Source: Phascolomyces articulosus
Lineage: Eukaryota > Mucoromycota > Mucoromycetes > Mucorales > Lichtheimiaceae
Direction of reading: 5' to 3'
Assembly: GCA_025677815.1 (NCBI GenBank)
Contig: JAIXMP010000038.1
Location: 248,001 to 312,000 of the forward strand
Length of the DNA: 64,000 nucleotides
In this document: positions 1 to 10,645 of the stretch, in pieces
Layout of the letters: every line of letters begins with the position of its first letter
How positions within the stretch are numbered: the first letter of the stretch is position 1
The notes under the pieces: model-generated
The model's database searches: none
Told to the model about the DNA's origin: nothing
The model's input: only the letters and a program-made list of their open reading frames with translations
Made by a program: the position numbers and the translations under genes

Positions 1-1746
1 AGGGGCAGTTAAACCGTTGTTCACTTGAACATCAGAGACAGCGGTCTTTGCAACACTATTTATTGTAATTGTCATGATAAATCATGGATTAGATAATCAT
101 TTTTTCTAATGCATTATCTCTTGCCCTCTTAACCTTATTTGTTATCACCTCATCCCAGTTTTTCATTATAAATAAGAAATTAAAAACTTACACATCACAA
201 ACATATTCGTTCAAGCGGCAAGTGGCAGTACCGTCCATCATGGCATGCTATATTCACATGAAGATCAAAATTATATGTTAATTAATTTTTCTTAAAAAAA
301 AATACTGATCCCCATTGTTTGGATAACAAATAAAATAAATAAAATCACATACCTCGCCCATGAAACCAGCCTTACCATTATCATAGATAATGAATTGAAC
401 AGGCTTATCGAAGAAACGGTTACGGCCATCACCGTGCCAGCATGCACGGCAGCTTTCATCACGAGTGACAGGAGTGGAATCATCCAAACAGACAACAAAG
501 GAAGCAGATTCAATCTTTTCCAAAAGTTTCTTGTTTTCGGGATGAGCAGCCAACAAAAGTTCACGGTTCTACAAAAAAATAATAATAATCACAATCAAAA
601 ATAATTTAGTCATCCGTTATTCTTTTTTGACCCCACAAAAAAAAATAATTAAAACAGGTTAGTCGTTTTATATATTATTACCTCAGTCCAGTTATCACGA
701 TGATCACCAGTAAAGACACCCAAACCAACACCCTTGGTATAACCAGCAGCATCATAAACACGTTGGAATTGGTATTCAAGTTCACCAGTAGTCAATTGAC
801 GACCATTTTGAACGGTATCAACAACGTAGAACTTGTTCTTACGGATCACAATGATATGGGTATTTTGAATAGGATCGTACATGGCATTGGTATCAGAAGG
901 AGCAGTAGGGAGACGGCAGTTGCTGAACATGTACTTGTAACGATCCATACAAAGAGGTTCACCCTTGGCATATTCAGGTTCCAAAGTGTTGCTATAAACA
1001 ATAAAATGATGAGTTTTCTTCAATTCTGATCACTTCTATCCTTAGGCCGCTCTCCTTAACTGTCAGCCTTTCCTTTCCATCGCAACCCAAACCAAAAACT
1101 CCTTAATATCCTAATAGCTCATAGTGATAAGCAAACAAATAAAGAGAGAGAAACTTACTTTGCAACTTGGTTCTTGAATTCCAAAGCAGCAGTGGTGACA
1201 GCAGCAGCACGCTTAGCAGGCAACTTGCGTACCTTATCATCCTTGTACAGATAGAAATAACTGACGTTAATGACAATAGGGTCACGGAAACCCAAGTAAG
1301 CGGCATCCAACCACCAGTCATCGATCCAGTTAAGAACAGATGGGTCATTGGCCTTGGCAATCAAACGTTGTTGCAATTTCTCGGCCATGCCACTGTTGAC
1401 GAATTCTTTGACAGCATTTTCGGTCTTCTTATATTCAGCTTCGCTCAACAAGGGTTTGACAGTGCTCAAGTACTTTGGCAAAGTTTCTTCAAGCTTAGGC
1501 ACGGGCAAACGAGGCAAGTTGCTTTGATAACGTAACATGGGACCTGCAGCATTGGGATCAACAGGAGTCTTTGGACCTTTAGCCTGTATTTATATATATG
1601 TCAGTTTAGTTGATAATGTTTGTACTTATATATGTATGTGGGGTAAATATAAAGTATATTTATATTTTTTTTCGATTCAAGTATTTATTCTAAAGACGAG
1701 TCTATTCTATTTGCTATTTAAGAATAAGAATACTTACAGCAGCCAT
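1..1746 (-). CDS. CAT2: Carnitine O-acetyltransferase, N-terminal part (runs off left edge)
   Basis: Choline/carnitine acyltransferase family; transfers acetyl groups between CoA and carnitine so that acetyl units can cross organelle membranes. Exons by splice site and phase: 1746-1738, 1583-1159, 991-682, 568-353, 247-192 and 55 to beyond 1, giving about 357 residues of an enzyme usually 600-650 long. The start (MAAAKGPKTP) opens a tiny 9-nt exon before a GTAAGTA donor. Family marks: PRLPVPKLEETLPKYL near the N-terminus, DDWWLDAAYLGFRDP, FDKPVQFIIYDNGKAGFMGE, then HAMMDGTATCRLNEY across the 353/247 junction, where the His should be the catalytic base. No mitochondrial leader is visible; any peroxisomal C-terminal signal lies outside the window. 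The neighbouring gene encodes the matching carnitine carrier. Family is sure; which paralogue is not. Confidence 0.93.
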
Positions 1747-2489
1747 TATAATTTAAAGTTGTAAAAAGAAAAAAAAAAGGAGAAAAGAGAAGTAAAGAAA
1801 AGAAAAGAGAAAAAAGAAGCTGCTTAAATTTATTATTATAGTAAATGGGTTTGAGTTGTCTCTTTTTTTTAGTGGCACATGAAATCCCAACCAACAGCGT
1901 TTTCTGCTTGAAATGCTAAATAAGATAGAATGTGTGAATTCATGTTTGTAAATTTTGATGGATTATCTTCCTTTCCGAGAAATTTTAGTTGCATGTCAGC
2001 AAAAATCGAATTACCCATCAAACTAAATGAAATACCGCTTCATTTGTCAGCGTCATTCATTCCAAGGGCCATGCAAACATCACCAAATAGGTGAAAGAGT
2101 GACAAGATTGTGTGAGTGGGGGGCCGTTAATTTTTAGAGTTCTTTGATGTGATCATTCAATAAATGCAAGTAGTAGTAAAAGACAATTTTTGGTTTCAAG
2201 AAAAAAAAGAGTATATTTTGTACATTTCTAGTAAAACAACGGAAAAACAAGGAAATAAATGGAAGCTATTGTTATATATGAAATAAGATGGTTTTTAAGT
2301 GTGTGGTGTATGTGTGGGGGGAGTATATGGTGTTGGTTGAGTGTGTAAGAAGGAAAAAGCCGGGATAAAAAAATTATATATGTACAATTCTCATATTTCC
2401 CACGACGGCCAATGACGGATAACTAAGTAATTATTTTTTTTTTGCCCCGCCTTTTTTTTATAATAATATATCTCTATTATTAACTAAAC
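1747..2489. other. Intergenic between the two carnitine genes
   Basis: About 740 bases holding the upstream region of the acetyltransferase and the 3' flank of the carrier. AT-rich with A and T runs; no convincing ORF, RNA gene or repeat. I looked for the fungal fatty-acid response core CCTCGG/CCGAGG and found none here. Confidence 0.6.
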
Positions 2490-3785
2490 TTAAAAGATTT
2501 TGTCCATCACCTTGCGCGAATATTCTACACCCAAGAAAGTAGCGGCATTGGCTGGGAATGCTCTAAGCATAGCTGGACCAAGACCTCGGAACAAAGCAGA
2601 AGCACCATCCGCCTTGACAGTCTTTTGCAAACAATCAATCATACCGTTATAAGTGCCTGCAGGAGCAGATTGAATACGAGACTTGATTACATCAGGAGGA
2701 ATAGCAATAGACCACATGGCAACACCAGCCATACCACCAGCAAACAAGACAGCACCGAATTGCAAATCACTACCATCCTTGGGGGTCAAACCCTTCTTGA
2801 TTAATTCATAGGCAACAAAGTAAGCAGCTGAACCGGGCGAATCACGCAATAATGTTGCGCCGGTACCACGGAAGATAGAACGAAGGCCACCTTCCTTGTA
2901 TAATTGCTTGACAGCATCCATGGGACCCTTATATTTGGCTTCACCACCTTGACCTTGAATTTGCATCAAGACCTTGATACGTTCAGAAGGTGCCATCACC
3001 AATGTAGTAGGAACGGCAGAGAAGGCACCAGCAAAGGTGGTTTCGGCAAGAGTCAATGGAGCCTTGGGATCAGCATCCTTGCCTCTGAAGCCAAGAGCCA
3101 TCTTCTTACCCAAATCGTATGACTATATAAAAATTATATGATAGTAATATTGTTAGATTTAATCATCGTTCCCCCCCCCAAACAAAAGCTCAATAGAGAT
3201 CTTCCTTTGCTGGGGATTCCATCTTTTTTTTTTTCATTCATGTCCATACGAATCATCAACCACCATCTTTCTCACATCTTCCTCTCGCTCTTGTATCTCA
3301 TTGTTATTTCTTTATGCGATACTCCTTATCCAACAAATTGATATATAAAATACAGAAAGAATTCATTTGAATATAGATTACTCACGAAGAAACTGACGGC
3401 GAAGATAGGAGTGATACTGGCAAGAGGAGTAGCCATACCACGATACAAACCGAGAACACCATCATTCTTGATGATTTGCTTGAAACAATCGAATGTGTTC
3501 TTATAGATACCTTCAGAGGTTTGTAAACGGACCTTGACCAAATCAAAGGGTTGACTAAACAATCATCATGTCCATGATATTATTATTAATAATATGTCAA
3601 AAACAATCGACCATTATCTATTGTAAAAAAAAATCTGAAACATGAGAACAATAAACTTACCCAACCAAAACGGCGGCCATACCACCAAAACCACCAGCCA
3701 AAAATGACTTTACAGAAGAGGCAGTAGAAGAAGTCTTGGGGGTTTCGACGACTTTTTGTTCGGGAACTTGTTCGTTGGTGGACAT
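2490..3785 (-). CDS. CRC1: Mitochondrial carnitine/acylcarnitine carrier
   Basis: Inner-membrane SLC25 carrier exchanging acylcarnitine for carnitine. Three exons, 3785-3661, 3554-3386 and 3122-2490, join in phase to give 308 residues, normal for the family. All three carrier signatures are visible: GQPFDLVKVRLQT in repeat 1, APSERIKVLMQ in repeat 2 and PPDVIKSRIQS in repeat 3. The second and third are the variants typical of the carnitine/acylcarnitine subfamily rather than ornithine or citrate carriers, and repeat 1 ends with FAVSFF followed by SYDLGKKM, also typical. The N-terminal 25 residues are polar with no cleavable presequence, as expected. The gene sits about 740 bases downstream of, and on the same strand as, the start of the carnitine acetyltransferase, the enzyme supplying its substrate. 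Confidence 0.93.
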
Positions 3786-6127
3786 TTCGAGATTAAGATA
3801 TAAAACGCGAAAGAGGAAGAAGAAGAAAAAGAAAAAGAAAAAAGAAAGTTTGAAGGTTTAGTGTGGGGTTAAATAATGTAAAAAAAAAAGGCACAAAGCT
3901 CCAAAAAAAAAAAAAAGAAAAAAAACTCCTCAATTTTTGACTATCCGACAACTGTTTTTTTGGTGGACAGAGTGATAAACCTATACATAATTGAACTGAA
4001 CAAAGCAAAAAGTTTGAGTGTTGTGCAGTGCGTAAAGAAAAGATGATTCTCCGAATGATAAAGTTGCTTGGTCATTTAAATTGAAATCTCTCTTAAATTA
4101 TTTCACCTTTTCACTTACAAAGATAAGGCTCACATAATCAATATGTAAAATAGGTGGCTTTTCTTCTTCTTTTTAATCATCATAATGAGACAGGTTACAA
4201 TTCTTATTTATTATTTACCATAGTTTTTGAATTTTGTGGAGGCAAGAGTTTCAACCACATGACTCGATTGTTTCATTCATATTCTTTTTTATCAAATAAT
4301 AAGTTTCTTGTTCAGGGTTTCATCATCTTATCTATAATTCTTCACGTGAAAGTTAAAAGATCATCATCGTTATCATGGCTAAGAATTTACATGCTACAAC
4401 TACTAGACTATAAATATCAACAATTTTGAACTGTTATTTCTTACCTCACATCATTCGTTGTATAAATGGAAAATAAGAAATCTTTCATTTATCCTCCCCC
4501 AAAGAGTTCCTTGGCCATCCTCTTTTTTTGTAAACTATCAGCATGATTATCGTCTATAGAATTTCCTTATTTGTTAATAACCATCTATTCACCTTCCGTT
4601 CGCACAACCAAAGATGGCTTTGGTAAAATAAATAAAATAAAGGGACCCAACGTATTGGGTTTCCAACTTAAGCTTATGCATTTTTCTTTATATATGTCAT
4701 CAAGAACCTTTTCTTTATGTAAGCAATTATTTGTTATTATATTTTATATAAATCACCAACTGCATGAATAACAAAAACCCACTCTAAAGCATATATTCTT
4801 ATAGATTTATGCGGAATTTTAACTCATTGAACCAAGCTTTTGTCAAGTAGAATATTTAGTTACATATATAGGACCAGGTTTAACAAAAAAAAAAAAGTGA
4901 AAGTGGGAGATCTTCTCGAAAGATGAATTGCATGGATATTTCTTCTTTTTATCTCAATATGTTCTTTTTTTTTGGTGTGGGAAATCTGGATCAACATTTT
5001 GTACACATTGCCTTTAAATAATGCCTAAAACCTTTTCCTCTCCACATTACCTCACATGATAGGTGGAAAAAAAAAGAATCAAAGAATGGATCGTTTATCC
5101 GTCATAGCTAGTCAATGGATTATGCTGCATGACGTAAATTCGCACGGTTTCCCCGCATTTATGTAGAACTTTTTGCAAAACAAGTACCTTTCTCCTTATT
5201 CCATTATTTTGGGAACGTTATTATTCATTGGTGCAATAGTACCTATGGAGTGTTACAATGATTCCTTCTTTTTAATTTCCTGATGTTCCTATCATTGACA
5301 TATAATTATTTGGAGGAACATTATAAAAAAAAACCACTCACAAGTGGCCTTTGTTATTCATACTGTTCTTAAAGGGAGACTGTGTGATATGCCTGCTAGT
5401 ATTGGAGTTATTACAGTATTTGAAATCAAAGGATTGTCACTGCTAAATAATATTTGTACGTAGTCAGGATCCTTTTCTTTAATAGATACATATATTAACC
5501 ATTTATTGATGAAGTATTCATTTGTATGTGGTGTACTTGTTCAAGAAAATGGGATGATACCAATGACAAGTATGAAGAAAAAACCCCCGTTTTTTGAACG
5601 AACGAACACTATCAGCTTGCATTTCAGAGTATATCATACGTACTCTCAATAATCTAATAAAAAAGAACAAAGACAAAGGTTATTATCTCCTATTCTATTG
5701 AACAATTGTGTCAATTCGATTATATGGACTCAGGTCCAATCTCATCATTCGCATTATCATATAATCATGCATTATTAAAGGCTAGTGGGTAAGTCTCACT
5801 GGCAATAGTGCTCCTGGAATAAGTAAACTATTGTATGTTCTAGTAGGTGACCCATCCTTGATCACCAAGGAATCACAACGATTCTCCAAGCTACTTGTTA
5901 GGCAACAAAGTACACTTAGACAATCATTGAAGCTTTCAACTACACCAGATCAAGACGTTGGGTTTTATATAAAAGATTATTATACGAACTGCTTTGTATA
6001 ATATAAAAATGATAGACCATGACTTTCTTTCAATATTCTATATCACTGATCGGGTCCAATTTAAGTCCCTGAGAATTTTTTTTATAAAAAGTGGAACTGG
6101 AGCTAAAAGCTGTCAAACCCTTTGAAC
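3786..6127. other. Intergenic, divergent promoter region of carrier and tRNA methyltransferase genes
   Basis: About 2.3 kb of AT-rich DNA between two genes that point away from each other. It contains poly-A/T tracts and one CACGTG E-box at about 4343-4348. The few open frames (for example 4154-4429) have random composition with no codon or domain signal. No repeat shared with the rest of the window was recognised. Confidence 0.5.
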
Positions 6128-8774
6128 ATGCTTCGCGCACGATCGCTTTTAGGTATGAATATAGATCATTTCTAATCAAGTTTCTCTTCTTCTTCAACGA
6201 TTCATTCCATTGACTTGGTTTTATAAAATCAGTTGCGTCTCCTGTCGCTCAATTAAAGAGAGTCATGTCTACATCTTCTACTACAACAACGACTGCCGCT
6301 GCTAGTACAACAGCAGTGACAACGACAACGACGAGTGAGCCATTGTCAACTCACCTTCACCGAGTCAAAGTCCTTAATCTACCTACGCATGAAAATAGCG
6401 CCATTAAAAAGTTCCTTCAATCGCATGGTGTCGATCGATTCAAAAAAGCGCCAAAATGGCGTTATGCATTTGTCAACTTTGAGGTATATTATATGCCACT
6501 ACGTATCCGCTTTTGATCTTCAAAAAAATTTTATTGTAGGTTATAAGCTCACCTTTTTGTTTTTCAAAATACATGACAGTCCGAAGAAGCAGCTCAAGAA
6601 TTGATGAAAAAATTGGAAGGTGTTGATTTTAAGAAAAAAACATTGACGACTGAATATTCTCTTGTGAATAAAGAAGCTTATCGAGAACGATTTCAAAGTA
6701 AGCAAAAGGAAAGAATAGAACAAGTAGAAAATGATACACGAACACATGCAGAACGATTAGCCGATCAGGTCACGCCGTTGCATAGGTAATATACTGCATT
6801 TGAGAATAAAGGGGATTGGAATTTCGTCACAACTCATGTAGATTACCTTTCTCTCTCGATATTTAGAATACCCTATGAAGAACAATTGACAAAGAAACAC
6901 AAGACAGGAATTGCTCATTTAAACAGATTTAAGCGACGTATGACTCAATTACAAGACTTGAACGATGCCAGTAAAGCACAGATAGCTTGGGCGTTTGAAA
7001 AGTATGTAGAAAAAAAAAAATTGAATACAGGGTTAATTGACACTAATCGAAAATAATTTCGGTCATCTATAAAGAAATGGATTACCATTTGAAATATTGG
7101 ATCCTATTGCATCACCAGAAATCAATGGATATCGAACCAAATGTGAATTCACTATTGGGCGTAGTCCTGAAGGAGAACCAACGGTTGGATTTTTACTTGG
7201 ATTGTATCGTCATGGTATTACCTCGGTGCTTAGTCCAGATGATTGTCTTCATGTGCCTGATGTTTCTAAACAAATTGCAAGTACGATGCAGGTATGCTTA
7301 AATATATCAAAAGACAGACTTGTGGATATCTAATAAAACATGGGTCCAATTTTTAAGGAATATGTGCGACACTCTGAATACCCAGTGTATGATAGAGTAG
7401 AGAAAATAGGTGTATGGAGATCCATGATGGTCAAGGCTCAAAAGACGGGAGATGGTAATGGTTATTTTCATCATGAGTGGGATCAAAATTTATCTATAGT
7501 TTATATATGCATGTTCTTATATTTCACTCAATACTATAGTTCTTATACTTGTACAGCTCAAGGCATCCGATCTTTCAGAAGAACAATTAGCCAAAGAAAA
7601 GAAGAAATTGACCGAATATTGGACAGAGTTTGGAAATAAAGACAAGATCAATGTGAAAACATTATTATTACAAGTATGGGATGGCGATTCCAATGGCATT
7701 ACAGAAAAAGGTCGGACAGAAACATTGATAGGAGATGGATATGTTTATGAAGAAATCTTAGGGTGTCGGTAAAGTATCTTTTTCTTTTTGCTCCAATATG
7801 GAGGCATGGTACTTTTTTTTTAAAAAAAAAAGGGATGGGATATTTAGTAAAGAAGGTCAACTGAGAACTCATTATGGACAAATGATAATTATCAGATTCC
7901 GTTTATCAAGCAGTGCATTCTTTCAAGTGAATACACCAGCGACAGAATTGTTGTATACTAAATGTGCAGAATGGTGTAATATTGATAAGAATAAAAAGAC
8001 AACTTTATTGGATTTATGCTGTGGTACTGGTACCATTGGTATTACAATGGCAAGAACAGTGGATCGAGTGATTGGTATTGAAATGATTGCTGATGCTATT
8101 GTGGATGCTAAAGCTAACGCTGAAATGAACAGTAAGTTTTGTCTCTTTTTTTGCTTCTAATACCCAGTGGTCTTGTAGATTGGTAGGAACCCATACTTAT
8201 CATGTTCATTACTTAATTAGATATTGCCAATGTCCAATACCATGCAAGTAAAGTTGAAGAAAAAATTGATGTGGTGACGAATGAAAAGAATGAAGAAGTA
8301 GTAGCTGTTCTTGATCCACCAAGGTAATCCATATATACTATACATCTCTTTATGAAATAATTGACGGGTTTATTTCATGGATATAAAAAGATGACTCATG
8401 TAAGTATGGTTATTTCTACGAATAGAAATGGCGTTCATAGTACTGTTATTCGCGCTGTACGTGAATCACCCCAAATTCGTAAAGTGATTTTTATCAGCTG
8501 TGATGCATATCAAGCAATGCAAAACTTTATCAGGTAAGATGAAAATTCAACCGGGTTTTTACACTCATCATTAGCGTGCACGTTTATAATTTTGATAATT
8601 AATCATGCTTGAGGGTGCTTCTATAGTTTATGTAGACCTACCAGTAATAGATTCAAGGGTATGCCTTTCCGACCCACAAGAGCTGTCTCCATTGACTTGT
8701 TTCCTCACACCGAACATTGTGAACTATTGATTGAATTTGTTCGCATTGAAGAAGACGAAGTAAAACAGCCATAA
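6128..8774 (+). CDS. TRMT2A: TRMT2A-type tRNA (uracil-5-)-methyltransferase with N-terminal RRM
   Basis: Predicted SAM-dependent enzyme making 5-methyluridine in tRNA (TrmA/Trm2 superfamily). Eleven exons: 6128-6152, 6233-6483, 6580-6785, 6867-7001, 7075-7291, 7358-7454, 7540-7768, 7896-8131, 8221-8323, 8426-8533, 8627-8774; 584 residues, all phases consistent. An RRM-like domain spans about residues 52-125 (RVKVLNLP, then WRYAFVNFES). The catalytic part has the SAM loop LDLCCGTGTIG (425-435), DPPR (497-500) and ISCD with the expected nucleophile Cys525, then SLCRPTSNRFKGMPFRP and IDLFPHTEHCELL as in animal TRMT2A. The first exon encodes MLRARSLLVASPVAQLKRV ahead of the internal ATG at 6265; it is basic and may be a mitochondrial leader, so two start sites are possible. 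Exon 1 is the least certain part. Confidence 0.9.
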
Positions 8775-9287
8775 GCATCAAAATTAGCCTTTAGGAACAC
8801 AACGATTCTTTTATTCTAGAACAATCTTTTATGATTTACTTTCTTATTATACAAACTTGTACACATACATTTAAACCTTTAATTCTTTGTCCCTCAATCT
8901 CATGTTTTATCTATATAAAAAAAAGACCTTACTGGGAATTTTGATTAAAAGATATATATATACCCATCTTCTTACAATTATTATGTAAATAAACAACTTG
9001 AATCTCTCCTACTCTGAAAATGTCATGGCATACATACTCTGTGTAGCTTTTTTCTTATTACTCCCAAATAAATATGATATCAACAAACTACAATGATAAC
9101 ATGCCAGTTTTTTTATTAACAAATTTAGCAAAAGAATATATATAAAAGAAACTTTTTTACAAAGATTTTTTTCTTTACGCAAAAAAAAAAGTAGGATCCT
9201 ATTTCTGTAGAGGATGGGGGAGAGGGGAGAAACGTATGTATATTGGGAGAATATGAAACAAAAACAAAAAAAGCAAAGGGTGCCTAA
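8775..9287. other. Convergent 3' flanks
   Basis: About 510 AT-rich bases between the ends of the tRNA methyltransferase (plus) and the small basic protein gene (minus). Poly-T and poly-A tracts only; nothing else seen. Confidence 0.5.
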
Positions 9288-9734
9288 CTAAGCTGAAAGA
9301 TGAGTCAGTTCTCGATCCACAGTAACATCTTTCTTATCATGATGACGTTGTTGTGGATTGGCATCTTTATGACGACCCATATACTTGTCAATCTGTTGAT
9401 CCAATTCTTTCAACTCTTTCATTTTGTTGGGAGAAAGAGATTTTTTGTTTTTCTTATCAGCACCATTCTTGGCACTATGCTTTCTTGTTATTGTGGATGG
9501 CACATTCTGTCGTTGTTGTTTCGACCTTTTATTATTACTATTGGACGACGACGACGACGACGACGCGTTATGAGTGCTATTGTTGTTGGGTGTAAAAGGT
9601 CGAGGGCGTTTAGGTCGTTCACTGCCATTATTGCTAGTAGTATGTCGACTATAATAACCACGGTGACTATCATCATTTGTGTTACGAATAATGATCAGTC
9701 TTTTGATAACAACTGTACGGGAACCGTTATTCAT
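9288..9734 (-). CDS. Small basic protein with FoP/UAP56-binding-like C-terminal motif
   Basis: Single open frame of 148 residues from the ATG at 9734 (an upstream in-frame extension begins with hydrophobic residues over an A-rich tract and is less likely). It is low-complexity and basic: an Arg/Gly/Asn-rich N-terminus, a Ser run encoded by a TCG repeat at about 9545-9566, and a Lys-rich middle. Near the C-terminus MKELKELDQQIDKYMGR resembles the repeated LDxxLDxYM motif of FoP-domain proteins such as CHTOP and ALY/Yra1, which contact the helicase UAP56/Sub2 during mRNA export. No RRM is present. A role in mRNP packaging or export is inference from one short motif. An unrecognised intron in the N-terminal part is possible. 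Confidence 0.45.
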   Translation of the reverse strand: MNNGSRTVVIKRLIIIRNTNDDSHRGYYSRHTTSNNGSERPKRPRPFTPNNNSTHNASSSSSSSNSNNKRSKQQRQNVPSTITRKHSAKNGADKKNKKSLSPNKMKELKELDQQIDKYMGRHKDANPQQRHHDKKDVTVDRELTHLSA

Positions 9735-10645
9735 ACTACGCAATACAAAAGTTTTTATTGTTTGCCAAAAAAAAAGAAGAAAAAAGGGAGGGTGTGTCAG
9801 ATTCATTCAGTCCATAAATTTTATCAAGTGATGTAATCATTGAATCATAGTAGCAATGGGGCTTGATAATTTAAGTTTGACACTGATTATTTTTGGCCAC
9901 ATATATTATATCAAAAGTGTGAAGGATGATCCCATCTATTATTATTATCACTGATCAAATAAAATTATTAATTGTTGTCGATCTACAACGTAACACAACA
10001 CGCACGGTTGTGCTTTCTCTCATCATTCATTTATTATTACAATAAAAAAAGAACATACAACATGATAAAAAAAAGATAGATGGATAAAGGAATAGGTGAG
10101 AAAAATAAAAGGGTAAAATTCATAATTTTATATATGTCATAGAACAAAAAAAAATATTATGTTAATAAGAAAAAGAATATATGTTAATATATAAATATAT
10201 AAAAATGTAATATTGATGGAGAGAAAAAGAGAAAGGTTACAACAAAGATTGATAATAATAATAAGAATAATAAGAATAATAATAAAAAAAACAAAAAAAA
10301 ATAGTAGGAGAGAAGGAGTTGTATAAAATAAGGGTGTTTTTTTTGGTTTTTTTTTTTGCATGTGTTTTTTTTCTTGTATGTGGATGTGTATATAATGTGT
10401 GTGTGCGGTTATCTCTACTCTAAAATATGTGTTTTTTTCTTCCACCAGGGAAAATAAAAAATAATTAGAAAAGTGTGCGTGTGTAAAAAGAATCAAGTAG
10501 TGGTACCCATATAAAAAAAAAATAGAAAAAAATATACATAAGATGAGGATAAATGGAAGATAAATATATTAAAAAATGTATAATAAAGAAGTTATGTATG
10601 CGTATGTGTGTTTGTTTTATCGAGAAGAGAGGGGGGGGCGAGTTG
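9735..10645. other. Intergenic with homopurine and AT-rich tracts
   Basis: About 910 bases between the small basic gene and the 3' end of the polyglutamine zinc-finger gene. It is full of A/T runs and AAT repeats. The reading frames here (for example 10137-10496 on the minus strand) are products of these runs. No supported gene. Confidence 0.5.

Noticed and set aside
1747..4100. Search for fatty-acid response motif CCTCGG in the carnitine gene promoters
   Set aside because: Only partial matches such as CCGAGA were found in the two upstream regions; the one full CCTCGG (about 2585) lies in carrier coding sequence.
4154..4429. 91-residue plus-strand open frame
   Set aside because: Composition is that of translated AT-rich DNA (Phe, Leu, Ser, Lys), with no domain or splice context.
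10137..10496. 119-residue minus-strand frame
   Set aside because: Made of Phe/Ile/Leu and Lys runs from A/T tracts in a 3' flank.
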